This document shows positions 34,537-43,928 of a stretch of DNA of 64,000 nucleotides, piece by piece. The notes beneath the pieces are model-generated. The model saw nothing but the letters and a program-made list of their open reading frames with translations. It was not told the DNA's origin and ran no database searches. The stretch covers positions 14,450-78,449 of the forward strand of contig CAVQRB010000011.1 of the NCBI GenBank assembly GCA_963715055.1. The letters are read 5' to 3'. The DNA is from CAVQRB01 sp963715055. GTDB taxonomy: Bacteria > Pseudomonadota > Alphaproteobacteria > Rhodobacterales > Rhodobacteraceae. Every line of letters starts with the position of its first letter. Within the stretch, counting starts at the first letter, position 1. The position numbers were made by a program, and so were the translations under genes.

Positions 34537-34793
34537 TCCGTTCCGGCATATCTGTCCGAGGCGACGGGTTTTTCTGGCGATCCGGGTGGTGAACATCGCG
34601 CTTTGTCTGGCGGTGCTGGCGTTCGTCTTGCGCTGACGCAGCGGGGCAGCGGCCCTTCGGGCGGCAGAGAGCCATCGCCGAGGACGCAATACGCCCCCGC
34701 CTTGCGGGCGACGATCCGCTTTTGTTCGGCCGCCATCAGCCAGTCCTCGCCGCCGCGCGCCTCGATGTCCGCCCAGGACCGAATATGTGCCAT
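34527..34793 (-). CDS. Hypothetical protein, uncertain
   Basis: The minus-strand frame from the ATG at 34793 starts MAHIRSWADIEARGGEDWLM and has good GC at third positions for about 55 codons (to GDGSLPPEGPLPRC), after which it becomes Pro/Arg-rich and poor. The first part looks like a real small protein; its C-terminus overlaps the plus-strand micropeptide frame. It may be broken by a frame change near 34640. I recognise no family. The rest of 34800-35147 shows no convincing gene. Confidence 0.35.
   Translation of the reverse strand: MAHIRSWADIEARGGEDWLMAAEQKRIVARKAGAYCVLGDGSLPPEGPLPRCVSARRTPAPPDKARCSPPGSPEKPVASDRYAGTDQS
34529..34636 (+). CDS. Candidate 35-residue membrane micropeptide
   Basis: The ATG at 34529 overlaps the last 8 bases of the reductase gene. 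The frame reads MTDPFRHICPRRRVFLAIRV then VNIALCLAVLAFVLR, a positively charged N-terminus and one hydrophobic helix. Overlap with the upstream stop would allow coupled translation. The minus strand has a competing open frame across the same bases (34527-34793). Support is limited to layout and hydrophobic pattern. Confidence 0.4.
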   Translation: MTDPFRHICPRRRVFLAIRVVNIALCLAVLAFVLR

Positions 34794-35147
34794 CGTCACC
34801 CGCTCCGCTTGACCCTGCGGCAGCTTGGCGGGTCGCGCACGATTGGGAAGGCTTTGCCGCTTTGCCGGAGCGACTTCGCCGGGGCGGGCCGACAGCTTCA
34901 TCCGCGTCGTGCATCTCCTTGAGAAGGGGCACACGGCGCAAAGGCCGCCGGGCGCGGTGGCGGGAAGGCATGCGGCATCGCGCGCGCCTGATCGCCCCTT
35001 TCCTGCGCGTTCCCCTCGAGGCCTCTCCGGGGCGGCGGTGCTTGTTCCAGGCGTCTCGGATGTCGGTGGTTAACACATCGGTCGCTTCAGCGAGCACCCT
35101 GTAAACAATCACTGGCACGGTGAATCGGAATCAACTAGAGGTTAGCA

Positions 35148-35513
35148 ATGGGCGGTATTCGCATTTCATTCCGGCGACTGTTTGTAGGCTGTCTGCTCGT
35201 TGTGGCGATGGCGTCTGCAAGCTTTGCTCATGCCGTGATGAGCCGCACGACCTCGCCTGAATTGTCGGCCTATCTGGCGGCCGGTGGATCGCTTGCAGAG
35301 ATATGCGGCGATCTTGAGGACAGGGAAAGCCATTCCGGGTCCAAATGTGAAGCCTGCCGTCTGATCGAGGTGGCTGCAGTGCCACCTGAAATGTCGGGCG
35401 CGCGCCTGTCCCTGACCGACAGGACGCGGCGGTTCGCATTCATTTCCAAGCAGTTGCTTCAAAGCCGCGGGCTCGATCCGGCGCGTTTGAGCCGGGCCCC
35501 TCCCACCGCCTGA
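35148..35513 (+). CDS. Exported DUF2946-like protein
   Basis: A 121-residue product with a signal peptide (FVGCLLVVAMASASFAHA) and a CxxC pair in SKCEACRLIEVA. It resembles the DUF2946 group of small exported proteins that often accompany copper or iron uptake genes. The ribosome site GAGGTTA precedes the ATG. It lies 70 bases upstream of the PepSY gene and is likely co-transcribed. Function unproven. Confidence 0.6.
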   Translation: MGGIRISFRRLFVGCLLVVAMASASFAHAVMSRTTSPELSAYLAAGGSLAEICGDLEDRESHSGSKCEACRLIEVAAVPPEMSGARLSLTDRTRRFAFISKQLLQSRGLDPARLSRAPPTA

Positions 35514-35583
35514 ATTTCTCGACAGACAAATTCAAATGCACCCTCCGGCCCTTGAGGCTGGACAGATGGCTTGGAGCCTGAAC

Positions 35584-36972
35584 ATGACTTCCATCGATAT
35601 CGACGCGCAGCCTGAGGGCGGCGTCAACAAACTCTACTTTGCAGCCTGGCGCTGGCACTTCTACGCGGGGCTCTTCGTGATCCCCTTTCTCGCGATCCTC
35701 GCGGTCACCGGGATGGCGATGCTCTGGATCGCCTGGATCGACGGGCGCGACGGCGAGCGCACAGCCGTGATCCCGCAGGAAACCCTTGCCGCGGTCTCCC
35801 TCCAGGCCGAGGCCGCGGTCGCGGCGGTGCCGGGCGGCATCCTGATCCAGTATGTCGCCCCGCGCAGCGACGACGTGGCGGCGCTCTTCCGCGTCGACCG
35901 CGATGGAGATGCCACGATGGTGGCGGTGGATCCTTACACGGCAGCGGTGATCGAGACCTTCCCGCGCCGCAGCGGATGGTATGATTTCGCCGACAACATC
36001 CACGGCGGTCTGATGCTCGGCGTGACCGGGGACCGGCTTGTGGAGACCGCCGCCTCCCTCGCGCTGGTCCTGATCGCGACCGGTCTTTACATGTGGTGGC
36101 CGCGCGAGGCCGGGTGGCGGCGCGCATTGGTTCCGGCTTTCGGGCGCGGACGGGCGATGTGGAAATCGCTGCATGGGGTCGTGGGCATATGGCTCTCCGT
36201 CTTCCTCGTGTTCTTCCTGATCTCGGGGCTCGCCTGGGCCGGGATATGGGGCGGCAAGATGGTACAGGCCTGGAGCCAGTTTCCGGCGGAGAAATGGGAC
36301 AACGTACCCTTGTCCGACGAGACCCATGCCAGCATGAACCACGACCGGCGGGAGGTGCCTTGGGTGCTCGAGCAGACGCCGATGCCTGCGTCCGGCAGCG
36401 CAGCGGGGATCACCGGGATCGAAGGAACAGCGGTCACGCTCGACAGCGTCGATGCTCTGGCGCGCGCCATCGGCTTCGACGCGCGCTACCAGATGAACCT
36501 GCCGCAGTCGCCCACGGGCGTCTGGACCCTGAGCCGGGATTCGATGAGCACCGACAGCACCGACCCGATGTCGGACCGCACAACGCATATCGATCAATAC
36601 ACCGGCAAGATACTGGCCGATGTGCGCTTCGAGGACTATTCGCTGGCGGGCAAGGCGATGGCCGTGGGCATTGCGCTTCACATGGGCACGCTGGGCCTTT
36701 GGAGCGTTCTGGCCAACACATTGGTCTGTCTTGCCGTCCTGTTTCTCTGCGGCAGCTCCGTGATCCTGTGGTGGAAGCGCCGTCCGGCGAAATCCGCGCG
36801 CCTGGCGGCGCCGCCGATGCCCCGTGAACTGCCCCTTTGGCAGGGAGCCGTTCTGGTCGGGCTGGCGGTTTCGATGGCCTTTCCCATGGCGGGGCTTGCC
36901 CTGCTGAGCGTGTTGGCGCTGGACCTGCTGTTGCTGTCGCGCCTGCCGAAAGTCCGTCACTACCTGACCTGA
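35584..36972 (+). CDS. PepSY-associated transmembrane protein
   Basis: This 462-residue protein has four main helices and periplasmic PepSY-like regions. Motifs include HFYAGLFVIPFLAILAVTGM, KSLHGVVGIWLSVFLVFFLI and HMGTLGLWSVLANTLVCLAV, all typical of the PepSY_TM family linked to siderophore or metal uptake. The ATG at 35584 follows GGAG at good spacing; a longer frame from 35536 lacks one. It sits beside the reductase-like gene, so the block may serve metal acquisition (inference). Confidence 0.88.
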   Translation: MTSIDIDAQPEGGVNKLYFAAWRWHFYAGLFVIPFLAILAVTGMAMLWIAWIDGRDGERTAVIPQETLAAVSLQAEAAVAAVPGGILIQYVAPRSDDVAALFRVDRDGDATMVAVDPYTAAVIETFPRRSGWYDFADNIHGGLMLGVTGDRLVETAASLALVLIATGLYMWWPREAGWRRALVPAFGRGRAMWKSLHGVVGIWLSVFLVFFLISGLAWAGIWGGKMVQAWSQFPAEKWDNVPLSDETHASMNHDRREVPWVLEQTPMPASGSAAGITGIEGTAVTLDSVDALARAIGFDARYQMNLPQSPTGVWTLSRDSMSTDSTDPMSDRTTHIDQYTGKILADVRFEDYSLAGKAMAVGIALHMGTLGLWSVLANTLVCLAVLFLCGSSVILWWKRRPAKSARLAAPPMPRELPLWQGAVLVGLAVSMAFPMAGLALLSVLALDLLLLSRLPKVRHYLT

Positions 36973-37243
36973 AACCTCTGTCGCGCCGTCTTTTGTGAAA
37001 GGCGGCGTGCAGCCCACCGGTGCGCAGGCGCAGCTTTCGCCCCTTGCCGAGCGCATTTCGCCCATTGCCTGCATGACGCGCGGAAGGGCCCGCCGCCGGG
37101 CGCGGGCCTGCTGTCACGGCATCGCGATCCTGTTAGCGCAAACTCTGCGGGGGTTTTCATTTCCGCGCAAAAGGTCTAGGGAGCCTGCAAACAGGATCAG
37201 GCCGTGCCGGTCCGCCAATGACCTCAGCATCAGGACACCCGAT

Positions 37244-38872
37244 ATGGTTCGCACCACGTTCCGCGACTTCACGAAGAATTTGGATGTGACCGACCTGCGG
37301 TGGATGCCGGAGGACGGGTTTTCGCCCAGCCGCCTGCGCATCGAGCTTCTGTCGGGGCTGACGGTGGCGCTGGCGCTGGTGCCCGAAGCCGTGGCCTTTG
37401 CCTTTGTTGCGGGCGTGCATCCGCTTGTGGGGCTTTACGCGGCCTTTCTGGTCGGGCTGATCACGGCGCTCATCGGCGGGCGGCCGGGCATGATTTCTGG
37501 CGCCACGGGGGCGCTGGCGGTGGTGATGGTGGCGCTGGTGGCCGAGCATGGGGTGGAATACCTCTTTGCCACCGTTGTCCTGATGGGGCTCATTCAGGTC
37601 TTTGCGGGCGTGATGCAGTGGGGCAAGTTCATTCGCCTCGTGCCGCATCCGGTGATGCTGGGCTTCGTCAACGGGCTTGCCATCGTGATTTTCCTCGCAC
37701 AGCTGACCCAGTTCAAGGTGCCGGGCACGATGGTCGATACCGGGCATGGCATGGGCGGCGGCGAATGGCTGTCGGGCGCGCCGCTTTACCTGATGCTGGC
37801 GCTGGTGGCGGCCACCATGGCGATCATCTGGGTGATGCCGAAGATCACCAAGCTGGTGCCGGCGCCACTGGCCGGCATCGGGATCGTCGCCGCCGTGGTG
37901 ATCGGCTTCGGGCTCGAGGTGCCGCGCGTCGGTGATCTCGCCTCCATCGAGGGCGGCTTTCCGAGCCTGCACATCCCGATGGTGCCGCTGAGCTGGGAGA
38001 CATTCGAGATCATCCTGCCCTATGCGGTCATCCTCGCGGCGATCGGTCTGATCGAGAGCCTTTTGACGCTGAACCTCGTGGGCGACATGACGGGTCAGCG
38101 TGGTGGCGCCAGCCAGGAATGCATCGCGCAGGGCGTGGCCAACACGGTCACCGGCTTCTTCGGCGGCATGGGCGGCTGCGCGATGATCGGCCAGTCGATG
38201 ATCAACGTCCGCTCGGGCGGGCGCACGCGGGTGGCGGGGATCGCGGCGGCGGTTTTCCTTCTGCTCTTCATCCTTGTCGGCTCGCCGGTGATCGAGCTTA
38301 TCCCGCTGGCCGCCTTGGTGGGGGTGATGTTCATGGTGGTGATCGGCACCTTCGCCTGGAATTCGCTGACCATCTTGCGCAAGGTGCCGCTGACGGATGC
38401 CTTCGTCATTCTGCTGGTCACGGTGGTGACGGTGATGGAAGATCTTGCGGTGGCGGTGGTCGTGGGCGTGATCGTCTCGGCGCTGGCCTATGCCTGGAAC
38501 AATGCGCGGCGCATCCACGCCAAGACCTACATGACGCCGGAGGGCGCACGCGTCTATCAGGTGCAGGGGCCGCTCTTTTTCGGCTCCTCGGATGGGTTCG
38601 TGGAGTTGTTCGACGTGGATGGAGATCCGGCGGAGGTGATCGTGGATTTCGACGACAGCCGGGTGGTGGATCAGTCCGCGTTGCAGGCCATCGAGGCGGT
38701 GGCGGGAAAGTACGAGGCCGTGGGCAAGCGCATCCAGCTGCGCCACCTGAGCCGCGATTGCCACCGTCTGCTGAACAAGGCGGGGCATCTGATGGTCGAC
38801 AGCGACGATGATCCCGACTACGCGCTTGCCGTCAACTACCAGGTGCGGACGGGGATTTTGGGAGGCCATTGA
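37244..38872 (+). CDS. SulP family anion transporter
   Basis: A 542-residue SLC26/SulP transporter. The membrane domain starts with LRIELLSGLTVALALVPEAV, typical of helix 1, and holds about 12-14 helices with AIGLIESLLTLNLVGDMTGQ and GGMGGCAMIGQSMINVRSGG. The C-terminus (about 425-540) is a STAS domain with VIVDFDDSRVVDQSALQAIE. The ATG at 37244 follows AGGA. The anion (sulfate, bicarbonate or other) cannot be read from sequence. The 36973-37243 leader shows no gene. Confidence 0.94.
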   Translation: MVRTTFRDFTKNLDVTDLRWMPEDGFSPSRLRIELLSGLTVALALVPEAVAFAFVAGVHPLVGLYAAFLVGLITALIGGRPGMISGATGALAVVMVALVAEHGVEYLFATVVLMGLIQVFAGVMQWGKFIRLVPHPVMLGFVNGLAIVIFLAQLTQFKVPGTMVDTGHGMGGGEWLSGAPLYLMLALVAATMAIIWVMPKITKLVPAPLAGIGIVAAVVIGFGLEVPRVGDLASIEGGFPSLHIPMVPLSWETFEIILPYAVILAAIGLIESLLTLNLVGDMTGQRGGASQECIAQGVANTVTGFFGGMGGCAMIGQSMINVRSGGRTRVAGIAAAVFLLLFILVGSPVIELIPLAALVGVMFMVVIGTFAWNSLTILRKVPLTDAFVILLVTVVTVMEDLAVAVVVGVIVSALAYAWNNARRIHAKTYMTPEGARVYQVQGPLFFGSSDGFVELFDVDGDPAEVIVDFDDSRVVDQSALQAIEAVAGKYEAVGKRIQLRHLSRDCHRLLNKAGHLMVDSDDDPDYALAVNYQVRTGILGGH

Positions 38873-38986
38873 GCGCCCGGCGCTTGGGGCTTTCTTAACC
38901 CGCACCTGCGAGGCTGCGGCGGCGCGGCCTTGATCGGCAGGCGCGCTTGCGGCAGGGTGATGCAAAACAGCGGGCAGGAGACGGGA

Positions 38987-40180
38987 ATGGCGAAGAGCGA
39001 AAAGAAAGCCAGCCTGACGATCAAGCGGCACGGGCGCGGCAAGGGCGGCCATCGCACGTGGTTTCGCGGTGAGCACACCAACTTCAATCCGGACGTGGCC
39101 ACCCTGTCGAAGCCCGATGCGATGAACGACTTCGTGCTCAAGGGCTGGCGGCCCGCGAAACCGCTGATCAACCGTGGCACCTGCATCACCGCCTTCGGGT
39201 CGTGCTTTGCCGAGAACATCTCGAAATGGCTGCACACGCGCGATTTCAACGTGCTGAACAAGTCGGACGCGCAATCCTCGGCCTATGTGGTGCGGATGGG
39301 CGAAGGGATGGTCAATTCCTTCGTGATCCGCCAGCAGTTCGAATGGGCCTGGGAGAACAAGGTTTTCGAGGAGCCGCTCTGGCACGGCTATGATGCGGAG
39401 GAATTCGGCTACGACGAGGCGGTGCGACTGGAGACCAAGGCGATCTTCGACAGCACGGACGTCTTCGTGCTGACCTTCGGGCTCTCGGAGGTCTGGTATG
39501 ACGAGCCCACGGGCAACGTCTTCTGGCGCACGGTGCCGCAGGACCGCTATGACCCCGCGCGCCACAAGTTCCGTGTTTCCACGGTGGAGGAGAACCACGC
39601 CAACATCATGGCGATCCATGCGCTGATCCGGAAGCATCGCCCCGATGCCAAAACGATCATCACGCTCTCGCCGATCCCGCTGATCGCCACCTTCCGCAAC
39701 GCGGCGTGCCTGACGGCGAATTCGGTGTCCAAGGCGACGCTGCGCGTGGCGATCGACCAGGCGCTGGCCGATGCGGGGCCTGAGGGCGAACTCTACTACT
39801 GGCCCTCCTACGAGCTGGTGACGGATGTGTTTCATCTGCCTTACAAACCCGACCGGCGGCATATCCGCGAGGAGGTCATCGAGTATATCCTCAAGCTTTT
39901 CGAGGCGACATGGTGCAGCGACAGCCAGATCGGGGAGGATGAACTGGTTGAATCCTTCGTGACGGCGCAGGTGGCGGCGCGCAGCCTGCCCGATGATCTG
40001 GAGATCGTGCTGGCCAAACGCAAACCCTGGCGGCTCAAGGAATTTCTGGACAGCCATCCGGTTCACCCCGACCCGGAGGTCGCCGCGGCCCATCGCGAAA
40101 CGTTGCGCCGGTTGCTCGCCGCCTGGCGCAAGGAGCGCGACGCACGGGAAGCGGCCGAGGGCAAGGCGGGCGCGGCCTAG
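38987..40180 (+). CDS. GSCFA family protein
   Basis: A 397-residue protein with the GSCFA signature ITAFGSCFAENISKWLH and the later conserved segments FGLSEVWYDEPTGNVFWRTV and PDAKTIITLSPIPLIATF. GSCFA domains are SGNH-hydrolase relatives found near surface-polysaccharide genes and are probably esterases or acyltransferases (family knowledge). The ATG at 38987 follows GGAG. The downstream gap 40181-40622 shows no gene or repeat I can support. Confidence 0.88.
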   Translation: MAKSEKKASLTIKRHGRGKGGHRTWFRGEHTNFNPDVATLSKPDAMNDFVLKGWRPAKPLINRGTCITAFGSCFAENISKWLHTRDFNVLNKSDAQSSAYVVRMGEGMVNSFVIRQQFEWAWENKVFEEPLWHGYDAEEFGYDEAVRLETKAIFDSTDVFVLTFGLSEVWYDEPTGNVFWRTVPQDRYDPARHKFRVSTVEENHANIMAIHALIRKHRPDAKTIITLSPIPLIATFRNAACLTANSVSKATLRVAIDQALADAGPEGELYYWPSYELVTDVFHLPYKPDRRHIREEVIEYILKLFEATWCSDSQIGEDELVESFVTAQVAARSLPDDLEIVLAKRKPWRLKEFLDSHPVHPDPEVAAAHRETLRRLLAAWRKERDAREAAEGKAGAA

Positions 40181-40622
40181 GGCAGGGCGACCCGATGGCG
40201 GGTGGTTGGGAACATCACCGTCTGGGGTGCCTCAGTTTTCAGGTCTGAACGGTGGGCTGGCTGAATGGCAAACGCCTGTGAAGGTCTGTAGCTTGCGGGC
40301 CCGGTTCACGGACAGTCCTCGCATGCGGGTGCCGGGCGGTCAGTTGTGGGTCACCCACGGAAGTGGTGCAAGAGGTTCGGCCTTCGTGGCTAATGGAGCA
40401 TCAAGGAATGGGCCCGCGAAGGGCGGCTGATCGATGCCGGGACGGCTTGCGGGCCTTCTTGCCGGCCGCGGGCGATCATGGCCCGCGCGAGGCGCCACCG
40501 GTGATCGACAAGACAGCCCCCCGTGAGGCTATCTGGAGGTATTGTCCGACTGGCTGCGAAAAGGGACCGGCGATGCCTGCGCGACCTTTGAGAGTGATGT
40601 CACATACGCGCAAGGGATTGCC

Positions 40623-41267
40623 ATGACAGACCTCGATCTTCCCACCGCCAACCTTGTGTCCTTCGCGCTCACCTGCCTCGTGATCGAACTGACGCCGGGG
40701 CCGAACATGGGATATCTCGCGGTGCTCGGGGCCACGGCAGGGCGGCGCGCGGGGCTTGCGGCGGTGGCGGGGGTGGCGCTGGGCCTGCTGGTGGTGGGCG
40801 TGGGGGCAGCCCTGGGGCTGGCGGCGGTGATCGCGGCCTCGCCCGCGCTTTACGAGGCCTTGCGCTGGGCTGGCATCGTCTATTTCCTGTGGCTCGCCTG
40901 GGACGGCTGGCGGGAGGCGGATGAGATCGTGCCGGAGGCCGCCGAAGTGCAGCGCTCCAACGCGCGTTATTTCGGGCGCGGGCTGATGACCAACCTTCTG
41001 AACCCCAAGGCCATGGTGTTCTATGTCGCGGTGTTGCCGAGTTTCGTCGATCCCGCACGCGCGGTGGCGGCGCAGACGCTGGCGCTTTCGCTGCTCTTCG
41101 TGGTGATCGCCACAGTGCTGCACGCGAGCATCGTGCTGCTCTCATCGACGGCGCGGCGTTTTCTCAGCAATGCGACGCAACGCAGGCTCACCGCGCGGGC
41201 GCTGTCGCTGGTGCTGGTCGGCATTGCGCTCTGGTTCGCCTGGTCGACCGGGCGCGGGATCGGCTAG
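40623..41267 (+). CDS. LysE family translocator
   Basis: A 214-residue exporter that starts MTDLDLPTANLVSFALTCLV, with the motif TPGPNMGYLAVLGATAGRRA and NLLNPKAMVFYVAVLPSFVD, and about six helices. The ribosome site is weak (AAGGGA). It is convergent with the flavin reductase, whose stop is 5 bases away. Substrate unknown. Confidence 0.92.
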   Translation: MTDLDLPTANLVSFALTCLVIELTPGPNMGYLAVLGATAGRRAGLAAVAGVALGLLVVGVGAALGLAAVIAASPALYEALRWAGIVYFLWLAWDGWREADEIVPEAAEVQRSNARYFGRGLMTNLLNPKAMVFYVAVLPSFVDPARAVAAQTLALSLLFVVIATVLHASIVLLSSTARRFLSNATQRRLTARALSLVLVGIALWFAWSTGRGIG

Positions 41268-41272
41268 GGTTT

Positions 41273-41878
41273 TCAGTCGTCGGGGCGTTTGAGCTCGAAG
41301 ACGTCGCGCACCACGGTGTAATCGCGGTAGCCCATGCGCGAGAGCGGCTGGTAGGTGGTCACATCGAAGCGGCCATCCACAAGCGCGTCATCGCGCAGGT
41401 GCACGCCCACGACCTCGCCGAAGACCACGAAATTGAACGCGCCCTCGATCTTCACGATCTGCGTCATGCGGCATTCCAGAGAGGCGGGGGCGTTTGCCAC
41501 CCGCGCGCAGTCGATCTCGCGGCACGGCGCCATCTCGACGCCTGCGGAATCGGCTTCGTCGACCTCGCGTGGCAGCGTGGCGGAGGTGGCGTTCATCGCA
41601 TCGCGCATGGCATATTCCACGACATTGACGCAGAAGACGCCGGTCTCGCGGATATTGGCCAGCGAATCCTTGGTGTCGCCGCGGTCGGGCTTGTTGGAGG
41701 TGGAGGCGAACATCACCTGTGGCGGCTCGTAGGCCACGCCATTGAAGAAGGAGTAGGGCGCGAGGTTGGTGCGCCCCTGCGCGTCGCGGGTCGAGATCCA
41801 GCCGATGGGCCTTGGCGTGACGATGGCGTTGAAAGGGTTGTGCGGCAGCCCGTGGCCGTCGGCGGGGCGGTAGAACAT
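41273..41878 (-). CDS. Flavin reductase family protein
   Basis: A 201-residue FMN-binding split-barrel protein (MFYRPADGHGLPHNPFNAIV at the start, PRPIGWISTRDAQGRTNLAP, EPPQVMFASTSNKPDRGDTKD for the flavin site). The ATG at 41878 follows AGGAGAG; the longer frame is unneeded. The biochemical partner is not evident. Confidence 0.92.
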   Translation of the reverse strand: MFYRPADGHGLPHNPFNAIVTPRPIGWISTRDAQGRTNLAPYSFFNGVAYEPPQVMFASTSNKPDRGDTKDSLANIRETGVFCVNVVEYAMRDAMNATSATLPREVDEADSAGVEMAPCREIDCARVANAPASLECRMTQIVKIEGAFNFVVFGEVVGVHLRDDALVDGRFDVTTYQPLSRMGYRDYTVVRDVFELKRPDD

Positions 41879-41967
41879 CTCACTCTCCTGATCCGATTGC
41901 AGGCGATGTAGCGCATGTGCTAGGCAGCGGCTACCCGCAATCCAGTGAACCGAGCGCGCCTTCACCC

Positions 41968-42460
41968 GTGTACGACCTGAGCATCGAGACGCCGCCGGAT
42001 TACCATGAGGTGGAAGCCCTTTTCGATCTGTGTTTCGCGCCGGGGCGTGAGGCTCTGTCCTCCTACCGCTTGCGTGACAACATTCCGCCGGTGCCGGGGC
42101 TGAGCCATGTGGCGCGGGACCCTGACGGCATCCTTGCGGGGGCGATCCGCTATTGGCCGGTGCTGGTGGGCGAGGCCGAAGCGCTGCTGCTGGGCCCGGT
42201 CGCGGTGCATCCCACGCGGCAGGGCGAGGGGTTGGCAGCCGTGCTGATCCTCGAATCGCTGAGCGTGGCGAGCCTGCGCGGTTGGGCGCGGGTCATGCTG
42301 GTCGGCGATGCGCCGTATTATTCGGCCTTCGGCTTCAGCAAAGCTCGAGGGTGTGATCATGCCGCCGCCGACCAACCCCGAGCGGGTTCTGGGCCTTGAG
42401 CTCCAACCCGGCGCCTGGGACGGGATCACCGGGCAGGTGACGCGCTGGATCAGCGATTGA
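41968..42460 (+). pseudogene. GNAT N-acetyltransferase with frame break
   Basis: The GTG at 41968 (or another at 41917) opens a GNAT-like protein: HEVEALFDLCFAPGREALSS, GPVAVHPTRQGEGLAAVLIL (acetyl-CoA loop) and SAFGFSK near the end. At about 42341 an extra A in an AAAG run shifts the frame; the other frame continues LEGVIMPPPTNPERVLGLEL, then stops at 42460 after WISD. One base removed would restore a normal ~160-residue enzyme. Sequence error or a recent null allele are both possible. Confidence 0.75.
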
Positions 42461-42505
42461 AAAAATGCCCTGCGCCGCCCATCTTGAGGAAAACGGGAGA
42501 GCGCC

Positions 42506-43267
42506 ATGGATATCGCCTTGCAGACGGAACCGGTCGACGTTGACGCAACGCTCGATGCGCTGGCCGAGCGTTACCGGCGGGCGGGCGGCGTCGGCATCGA
42601 TGTGCTGAACCTGATCGGCGGGCGGGCGGAGACGCTTCTCGACAAGCTGCCACAAGTCGCGCGTGCCGGCTTGCAGGATGCGACCACCCGGGCGCTGGAA
42701 CAGGCGATGAGGGCTGCCCACCTGAGCCGCGGCTATGTGCCGGACCAGAAAAGCTGGCTCAACACCGCCGTGGGCACGGCGATGGGGGCCTTGGGCGGTT
42801 TTGGCGGCTTGCCGACGGCGCTGGCGGAACTGCCGGTGACGACGACGCTGCTCCTGCGGGTGATCGAGGGGGCAGCGGTGGAATACGGCTTCGATCCGAA
42901 AGCGGAAAACGTGCGTTTCGACTGCATCCGGGTCTTCGGCTCGGCGGGACCGCTCGAGGCGGATGATGGCGCGGATCTTGCCTTCCTGACCACGCGGCTC
43001 ACGCTGACCGGGCCGGCGGTGCGCGGGCTGATCGCCCGGGTCGCGCCGCGTCTTGCAACGGTATTGGGCCAGAAGCTTGCGGCGCAGACCGTGCCTGTTC
43101 TGGGGGCGGTGGCGGGGGCAGCCACGAATTATGCCTATACCAGCTACTATCAGGAAATGGCGCATGTGCATTTCGGACTGCGCAAGCTTGCCATAGACGC
43201 CGATCTGCCGCTGGGCGATCTTGTTGAGCGGTTGCGTCGCCGGGTCGGAAAACGCGCATTGGTGTAG
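42506..43267 (+). CDS. EcsC family protein
   Basis: A 253-residue protein with the EcsC signature region (AVGTAMGALGGFGGLPTALA followed by LPVTTTLLLRVIEGAAVEYG), then a second helical part ending GLRKLAIDADLPLGDLVERL. EcsC proteins are of uncertain role. Good codon use; gap to the NUDIX gene is 126 bp with no feature seen. Confidence 0.88.
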   Translation: MDIALQTEPVDVDATLDALAERYRRAGGVGIDVLNLIGGRAETLLDKLPQVARAGLQDATTRALEQAMRAAHLSRGYVPDQKSWLNTAVGTAMGALGGFGGLPTALAELPVTTTLLLRVIEGAAVEYGFDPKAENVRFDCIRVFGSAGPLEADDGADLAFLTTRLTLTGPAVRGLIARVAPRLATVLGQKLAAQTVPVLGAVAGAATNYAYTSYYQEMAHVHFGLRKLAIDADLPLGDLVERLRRRVGKRALV

Positions 43268-43393
43268 CGCGGTCGCGTTCAGCGAAAAAATCCACGCCAA
43301 GCGCCGCTCTGTTTGCAAATCGTCACGGTTGCGGCGTAGGGTTGAGCCAAAGGGGCGATACGCCCGCAGGGAAAGAGGTCGCACAAGCGGTCC

Positions 43394-43852
43394 ATGATCA
43401 AGCAGTTGCCGATCAAAGTCGTCGCCGAGCGCAAGAGCGACGTACGCTCGCAGTTCGCGGCGCTGTGTTACCGCTATCGCAAGAAGAAGCTGGAGATTCT
43501 GCTGATCACCTCGCGCGGTTCGGGGCGCTGGATCGTACCCAAGGGCTGGCCGATCGACGGGCGCACCCCGGCCGAATGCGCTGCGATCGAAGCCTGGGAG
43601 GAGGCGGGGGTCCGGGGGGCATCGGACGGGCGCTGCCTCGGTATCTACTCCTACAGCAAGGAGGAAATAGGCTTCGGCGAGTTTCCTTGCGTTGCCATGG
43701 TCTTCGGAATCGAGGTCGCGGAACTGGCCAGGGACTACCCCGAGGCCAAGCAGCGCGAGCGCAGATGGGTGTCGCCGAAGAAAGCCGCAAAGATGGTCGA
43801 TGAGCCCGATCTGGCGCGCATCCTGCGGGACTTCCGACCGGGCAAGGCGTGA
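43394..43852 (+). CDS. NUDIX hydrolase
   Basis: A 152-residue NUDIX-fold protein with the segment RWIVPKGWPIDGRTPAECAA then IEAWEEAGV. The box is altered: the first Glu is Arg and the REx motif reads IEA, while the EExG core is kept. The PKGWP context resembles the diphosphoinositol or dinucleotide polyphosphate hydrolase group. Activity cannot be predicted from sequence alone. Confidence 0.88.
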   Translation: MIKQLPIKVVAERKSDVRSQFAALCYRYRKKKLEILLITSRGSGRWIVPKGWPIDGRTPAECAAIEAWEEAGVRGASDGRCLGIYSYSKEEIGFGEFPCVAMVFGIEVAELARDYPEAKQRERRWVSPKKAAKMVDEPDLARILRDFRPGKA

Positions 43853-43928
43853 CATCTTCCTTGACCGGCGCGGGTTTAGGCCCCATTTCAGGGTAAAGCG
43901 TTAACCTTCAAGGGCTATTCTGGTCATC

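Noticed and set aside
33697..35118. 473-codon minus frame
   Set aside because: It is antisense to the ferric-reductase-like gene and low in hydrophobic order.
37157..40093. 978-codon minus-strand open frame
   Set aside because: It is a His/Arg-rich shadow of the SulP and GSCFA genes on the plus strand and has no domain.
40181..40622. Possible small gene or RNA between GSCFA and LysE genes
   Set aside because: Open frames here lack start sites and coding bias, and no stable tRNA-like or terminator fold was evident.
43394..43852. NUDIX gene as a catalytically dead pseudoenzyme
   Set aside because: Two box positions deviate, but the EExG core is kept and family members tolerate such changes, so I do not claim inactivity.
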